The position numbers and the translations under genes were made by a program. This document shows, piece by piece, positions 59,923-64,000 of a DNA stretch of 64,000 nt. The stretch lies in the NCBI GenBank assembly GCA_947359465.1, contig OX375872.1, positions 80,769,641 through 80,833,640 of the forward strand, read 5' to 3'. Position 1 is the stretch's first letter; every line of letters starts with the position of its first letter. The notes beneath the pieces were generated by a model, which did not search any database, was not told where the DNA came from, and worked only from the letters and a program-made list of their open reading frames with translations. This DNA comes from Metellina segmentata. Lineage: Eukaryota > Arthropoda > Arachnida > Araneae > Tetragnathidae.

Positions 59923-60308
59923 TATTTCAGATTAATGCTTTAAACAAATATGTGTGCTTTCTAACGCAAGAATGTTTTTCAATTTTTGATGTGTTTTGAT
60001 AACTGTGCTAGACGAGGTATTACGCTCGCAAGTGTACGTCCTTTATATAACTATTTAATGTGAATAATCTTTTATGACCAATGAATTTGATTTGTAAACA
60101 TAAACACTATTGTGTTTATTATCAATTAAGTTGGATATTTATCATACGCTTAGAGATTAATAATTTTTCATAATTAGTTCATTTCCATATTTGGTATCAT
60201 GTATTTCTCTTATAAGATAAATGTAACGATGGATTTATCCCTATAAATAAAGTTAGGTGATTAAAGATGTTTTCTTCGAGCTTTGTTGTTTTCTTTGATA
60301 CTTTTGCT

Positions 60309-60632
60309 GCCGACGAACTGGTATAGTGGTTAAGGTGTTAGCCTCTAGATCGGAAGGTTCTGGTTCGAATCCGGGCCCGTGTATGGATGTTTGTAAGCGT
60401 ATGGTGTAAATACGGCTGGTGCACCTTAAATCTGTCGTGGCCGAAAGTCCTCACGTTGGGTTTGTGTGGAAGTTTGGAGAGTGGGGTGCCAGCTCAGGTG
60501 TTGCTTCGTCATCTGACCGTGGTTCAGAATTACGAGGTGCTGTCCTAGGATCTTTCCCTTAAGAGACTGATCCCGGACCGTCGTCAATAACCAATTGTGT
60601 TCCTCTAGTGCGACGTTAACTAAAATCACCAT
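60309..60632 (+). repeat. SINE-A body with alternative tRNA-like head, full length
   Basis: The head has an A-box-like TGGTATAGTGGTTAAGGTG and a textbook B box GGTTCGAATCC, about 35 bp apart. The body (CACCTTAAATCTGTCGTGGC, GTGTGGAAGTTTGGAGAGTG, ATCTGACCGTGGTTCAGAAT, ACTGATCCCGGACCGTCGTC) and tail are SINE-A. It is well preserved. The pol III boxes could still direct transcription, but this cannot be judged from sequence. Confidence 0.93.
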
Positions 60633-60804
60633 TGATAATTTTGGTAAATATTAAGTTTGTCGTTTGTTTCCATTTTAATCAATAAGATTAGCTTAAACTA
60701 ATTTAGTTAAGGTTCAGGTTTTGCATTTTTACTGTAACACACGCATATTACTATACGATGTCATATCGACACTTTTTAAGAAAACAAATGCCAGGATCAA
60801 ATGG

Positions 60805-60861
<57 letters not shown>
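60805..60861. repeat. (TA)n microsatellite
   Basis: About 28 TA units. 60862-61610 after it is AT-rich with no recognisable gene. Confidence 0.97.
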
Positions 60862-60862
<1 letters not shown>

Positions 60863-61609
60863 TTAAAACATACTATGTTACAAATTGGTTAGTATAAAAA
60901 ATTATTGAAATTCATCATATGTGTTTGCGATTATAAGTGATATTAATACCCATAATAGATCGATGAGTGAATAATTACCTTTTATATTTAATTATAGCGC
61001 TTAAATCGTACCTTAAAAATTTTATGCAATTTTTTTCTTTGATGCGTATTTATGTATACTTGATATGGGGAGATCCGTTTAAACGCAAAATAATGATTAC
61101 CTATAAAAAGTATTGCATTATTATACATGAAATATATCGAGGATACGAATAAATAAAACCCACAATCTTCTACAGGCCTATACCAAGCAGCAACACTACA
61201 TAGAACATATTAATTTTCTTTTTTATTTATGCAACACATCGAAATAAAGGTAGGGGGAAAATGTTTCCTAATAAGAAAAGGAGTTATTGCTACATGAATT
61301 TTAAATGAAATTTTAAAGTGTATGGACATAATCCTTTTGGCAAAACATTATTGTTCAAAAATTTAATTCCTGTGTCTGTTTAGGATTATGTTATCGATTT
61401 AACCATCATTAGTAATTTCTTAAGCAAGTTGAACTTCGGATTAGTTCATGAAACACTTATTATAAAATTAGTTCGATTAAAGTGCATCTGAAACCGATCA
61501 TCATTTTCCAGCCATTCATAGCTTGCGAAAGTAGCTAAACTACATAAAATCACATTTCCGCTTGGCAAGAGCAATAATGCTATGTGACTACTCAAAGAAA
61601 ATTATTTGC

Positions 61610-63470
61610 TTCAATAACTTAAAAATGTGTTCGAAATTTGTAAAATAATTAAAATTATAGAGCGGTAAATGTTTTTGGTATCGAAAACTCAGTATAGAAT
61701 TCCACACCAATTATTTTATGAAGATTTGAATCATTTCAAAATGTGTTCGAAATTCTCAAAATAATGTAAATCATCGAGCGGCAAACGGGGGTTGCGTTCC
61801 CAGAATACCGAAGCGATCTTTTCCTGCCCTTTCAAACCACTACTCTATTCCGCCTTTTCACTCTATTTTTTCTTTCACGGCAGTTTTTACATGAGACTGT
61901 CTTGGGTTTGTTCCAACTTGGTCAAATTTGACTCTTGCGCCATAAAACCTAAAAACATCCAACCTCGAGCGAAAATATTTTTTGTACCACAAAACCCAAG
62001 TAACGAAACTCCTCTCCAATATGCATTCGAATTTTTTCTATTTCAGACTTCAGTGCCTTAAAATTGTGTTAGAAATCCACAAAATGATGTGAATCGTTGA
62101 GCAGACACATTTTTTGATAAAAGAGATACCGAAGTATCGAAACACGGTCTCAGCTTACATTGAAATAGTTTCTATGAGGACTTAATTGACTTTCAAAATG
62201 TGTTGCATATCTACGAAGTAACATAAATTCCCGAGTGGACAAACTTCTCAGTTAAACAACGAGAACCCAAGTAACAAAACTGGGTCTCAACGTGCAATTG
62301 GATCAGAATCGTTTTAGCGTGAACTTGAATGTCTTAAAATCGTGTTTTAAATTCTTAAAATAATATAAATCGAAAGCGGTCTAGTTGTTTGGTTAGGTAA
62401 ATACAGAGTACTCAAGTAACGAATCAGTCTGTATGTGTTGGAACCTTTTCTATGTAAACTCCAATGACTTAAAAGTGTGTTAGAAATCCTAAAACTAATG
62501 TCCATGAAAGTTCACATTTTTCGATAAAATAGATACCGAATAGAAGTAAATGAACATACATCTCAATATGCATCTAAATTTTTTCAAGAAAGACATGAAT
62601 GTCTTCAAAGTGTGTTAGAAATCCACAGAATATTGTAAATCCTTGAGTAGATATTTTTTGGTAAAATATATATCCAAGTAACGAAACTCCATCTCAGTTA
62701 GAGTCGAAATACTTTCTATAAAGACTTGAATGCCTTTAAAATGTGTTAGAAATCCCCAAACTTTTTTTTCTACAAGTGCTTTTAGGTACGATATACACCG
62801 AATAGAATTTTACGAGTCTCCATCTCAATATGCATCGGAAGTTTTTCTAGACAAATTTAAATGTCTTTCTTCAAAGTGTGTTAGAAATCCACAGAATATT
62901 GTAAATCCTTGAGTAGATATTTTTTGGTAAAATATATATCCAAGTAACGAAACTCCATCTCAGTTAGAGTCGAAATACTTTCTATAAAGACTTGAATGCC
63001 TTTAAAATGTGTTAGAAATCCCCAAACTTTTTTTTCTACAAGTGCTTTTAGGTACGATATACACAGAATAGAATTTTACGAGTCTCCATCTCAATATGCA
63101 TCGGAAGTTTTTCTAGACAAATTTAAATGTCTTTCTTCAAAGTGTGTTAGAAATCCACAAAATACTGTAAATCCTTGAGTGGATAGTTTTTGTTAAAATA
63201 GATAACCAAGTAAACGAAACCCCGTTGGAGTATACTTTGAAATAGTTTCTATAAATACTATTTTTAAGTAATATAGATACCAAATACGCAAGTCCACGAA
63301 CCACCATCTCTTTATGCATCGAATTTTTTCTGTATGGACTTGAATGTCTTCAAAGTGTGTTAGAAATCTACAAAATAATATAAATCCTCGATCGTCCATC
63401 TTTTTTTGGTAAAATAGATACCGGAAACCCACATAACGCAACTCCGTCTCAGTATGGAAAGGGGTGAGGT
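61610..63470. repeat. ~130-bp satellite with 266-bp higher-order unit
   Basis: The phrase AAAGTGTGTTAGAAATCCAC (or close) recurs about 14 times, followed by AAAATAnTGTAAATC-type, GAGTGGATA-type, CCAAGTAACGAAACTCC and CTCAGTATGCATCGAA-type blocks. Between about 62640 and 63170 two consecutive 266-bp dimers are almost identical (62730 matches 62996). Each dimer gives the same 60-codon chance frame, one copy differing by one codon. The left part is much more diverged. A plus-strand SINE-B tail (61905-61975) lies near the left edge. Confidence 0.93.
61905..61975 (+). repeat. SINE-B tail fragment
   Basis: CCAACTTGGTCAAATTTGAC, then CTTGCGCCATAAAACCTAAA and AACATCCAACC, the SINE-B 3' end in the sense orientation. 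Confidence 0.75.
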
Positions 63471-63479
63471 ATGCGGGGG

Positions 63480-63880
63480 TCCCCGCAGTATTTGGTAATA
63501 AAATGTTAACAGCTCTACCGTAGGTGTTGTCGTCATGCGCTTAATGTTTATGGAAATGAAACGGAACTTCGCAGAATGTGTGGCGTGACTCTTCTTTTTT
63601 GTTTTATTCCCAGCGTGTTGGAAGAAATAAGCCACCATAAAATGTGTCGCTGCGCTGCGGGAATATTTGTTATGCTGATTAAGCTACTGTGAGTACGTGA
63701 CACCAATGGCTAACAAAATGCTCATTCAATCCGGAAAGCCCCCACAAATTCTGCATTCATTATTCACGGTTTATTTTGAGCTTACAAGACGAAATATGAC
63801 GTCATTTGCATGACAGACGCTTTGCCTCCTGCCATGGATGTCAAAAGAAACAAGTCAGCTCTCTATCAAACCGTTTAGAG
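63480..63880. promoter_or_regulatory. Candidate regulatory island with clustered factor sites
   Basis: Single-copy, GC-richer DNA starting at a TGCGGGG-GT-CCCCGCA palindrome (about 63473). TGACGTCA (63797-63804, CRE), ATTTGCAT (63804-63811, POU octamer) and TGACAG (63811-63816, Meis/Homothorax) lie end to end. TTTATGG and CATAAAATG (posterior Hox-like) and CTGATTAAG are nearby. No protein-like frame. The role is inference from motif clustering only. Confidence 0.35.
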
Positions 63881-64000
63881 TTCCGTATACTACTTTTTGA
63901 GCTGAACTTGCGACAGAAACTTTGGATTAACCCATTGAAGGGCACTATGTGAAAGAAATATTTTGGGAAAAGGGCTTTATGAAGATAAGGCAACTTATAT

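Noticed and set aside
60320..60380. Functional tRNA gene
   Set aside because: A and B boxes are good, but the arms do not form a cloverleaf and a SINE body follows. It is a SINE head.
62730..63178. Two near-identical 60-codon frames
   Set aside because: They repeat because the 266-bp satellite dimer repeats. No protein family resemblance.

Overview
The window looks like a piece of an AT-rich animal nuclear genome, most probably an arthropod. An arachnid is my best guess, but that is inference. The reasons are the AT-rich background, dense tRNA-derived SINEs with split pol III boxes, several decayed Tc1/mariner, hAT and piggyBac-like elements, long microsatellites, a 200-N scaffold gap and no bacterial-style gene packing. 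I find no intact host protein-coding gene, no rRNA and no credible functional tRNA. Every protein-like reading frame I can recognise belongs to a transposon remnant.

Layout. 1-8.5 kb: a short tandem array, an assembly gap whose two edges are the same 89 bp, a minisatellite split by a Tc1 element (2911-4112, TA target), two more Tc1 remnants, a cluster of SINE-A copies and a 22-bp minisatellite grown beside one of them. 8.5-13.5 kb: a CpG-rich single-copy island, a ~0.9 kb inverted repeat, and SINE-A/SINE-B pieces including one SINE nested in another. 13.5-25 kb: a 101-bp x3 array, a 716-bp internally deleted piggyBac-like element with an open 89-codon N-terminal frame, several SINE-B copies, and three loci of a TTAA-flanked repeat family rich in GACGAG/CTCGTC. 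25-39.5 kb: quiet AT-rich DNA alternating with tandem arrays (units ~190, ~385 and ~440 bp) and several GC/CpG-richer islands. The 440-bp array carries a SINE and an 890-bp TTAA-flanked element. 39.5-50 kb: a LINE ORF2 remnant (RNase H plus C-terminal tail), more SINEs, a hAT element with a perfect 8-bp target duplication (47289-48358) and a ~157-bp array split by a SINE with a perfect 13-bp duplication. 50-64 kb: a second complete hAT (50618-52090) with a nested MITE, a Tc3-like element inside a TA microsatellite, a 248-bp pure GT run, a third Tc1 (57297-58559, minus), the best preserved alternative-head SINE, and a satellite with a 266-bp higher-order unit that ends at a CpG-richer island.

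How it fits together: this is a gene desert or a very large intron/intergenic interval shaped by three forces. These are SINE retroposition (about 30 SINE-A fragments), cut-and-paste DNA transposons that are now dead, and repeated local tandem duplication (about 18 arrays). The only candidates for host function are the short GC/CpG-richer, non-repetitive islands, which could be regulatory elements of a gene outside the window. I see no evidence of a new molecular system. The most informative items are the SINE family with two different tRNA-like heads, the TTAA-flanked elements, the higher-order satellite, the inverted repeat, and the islands.
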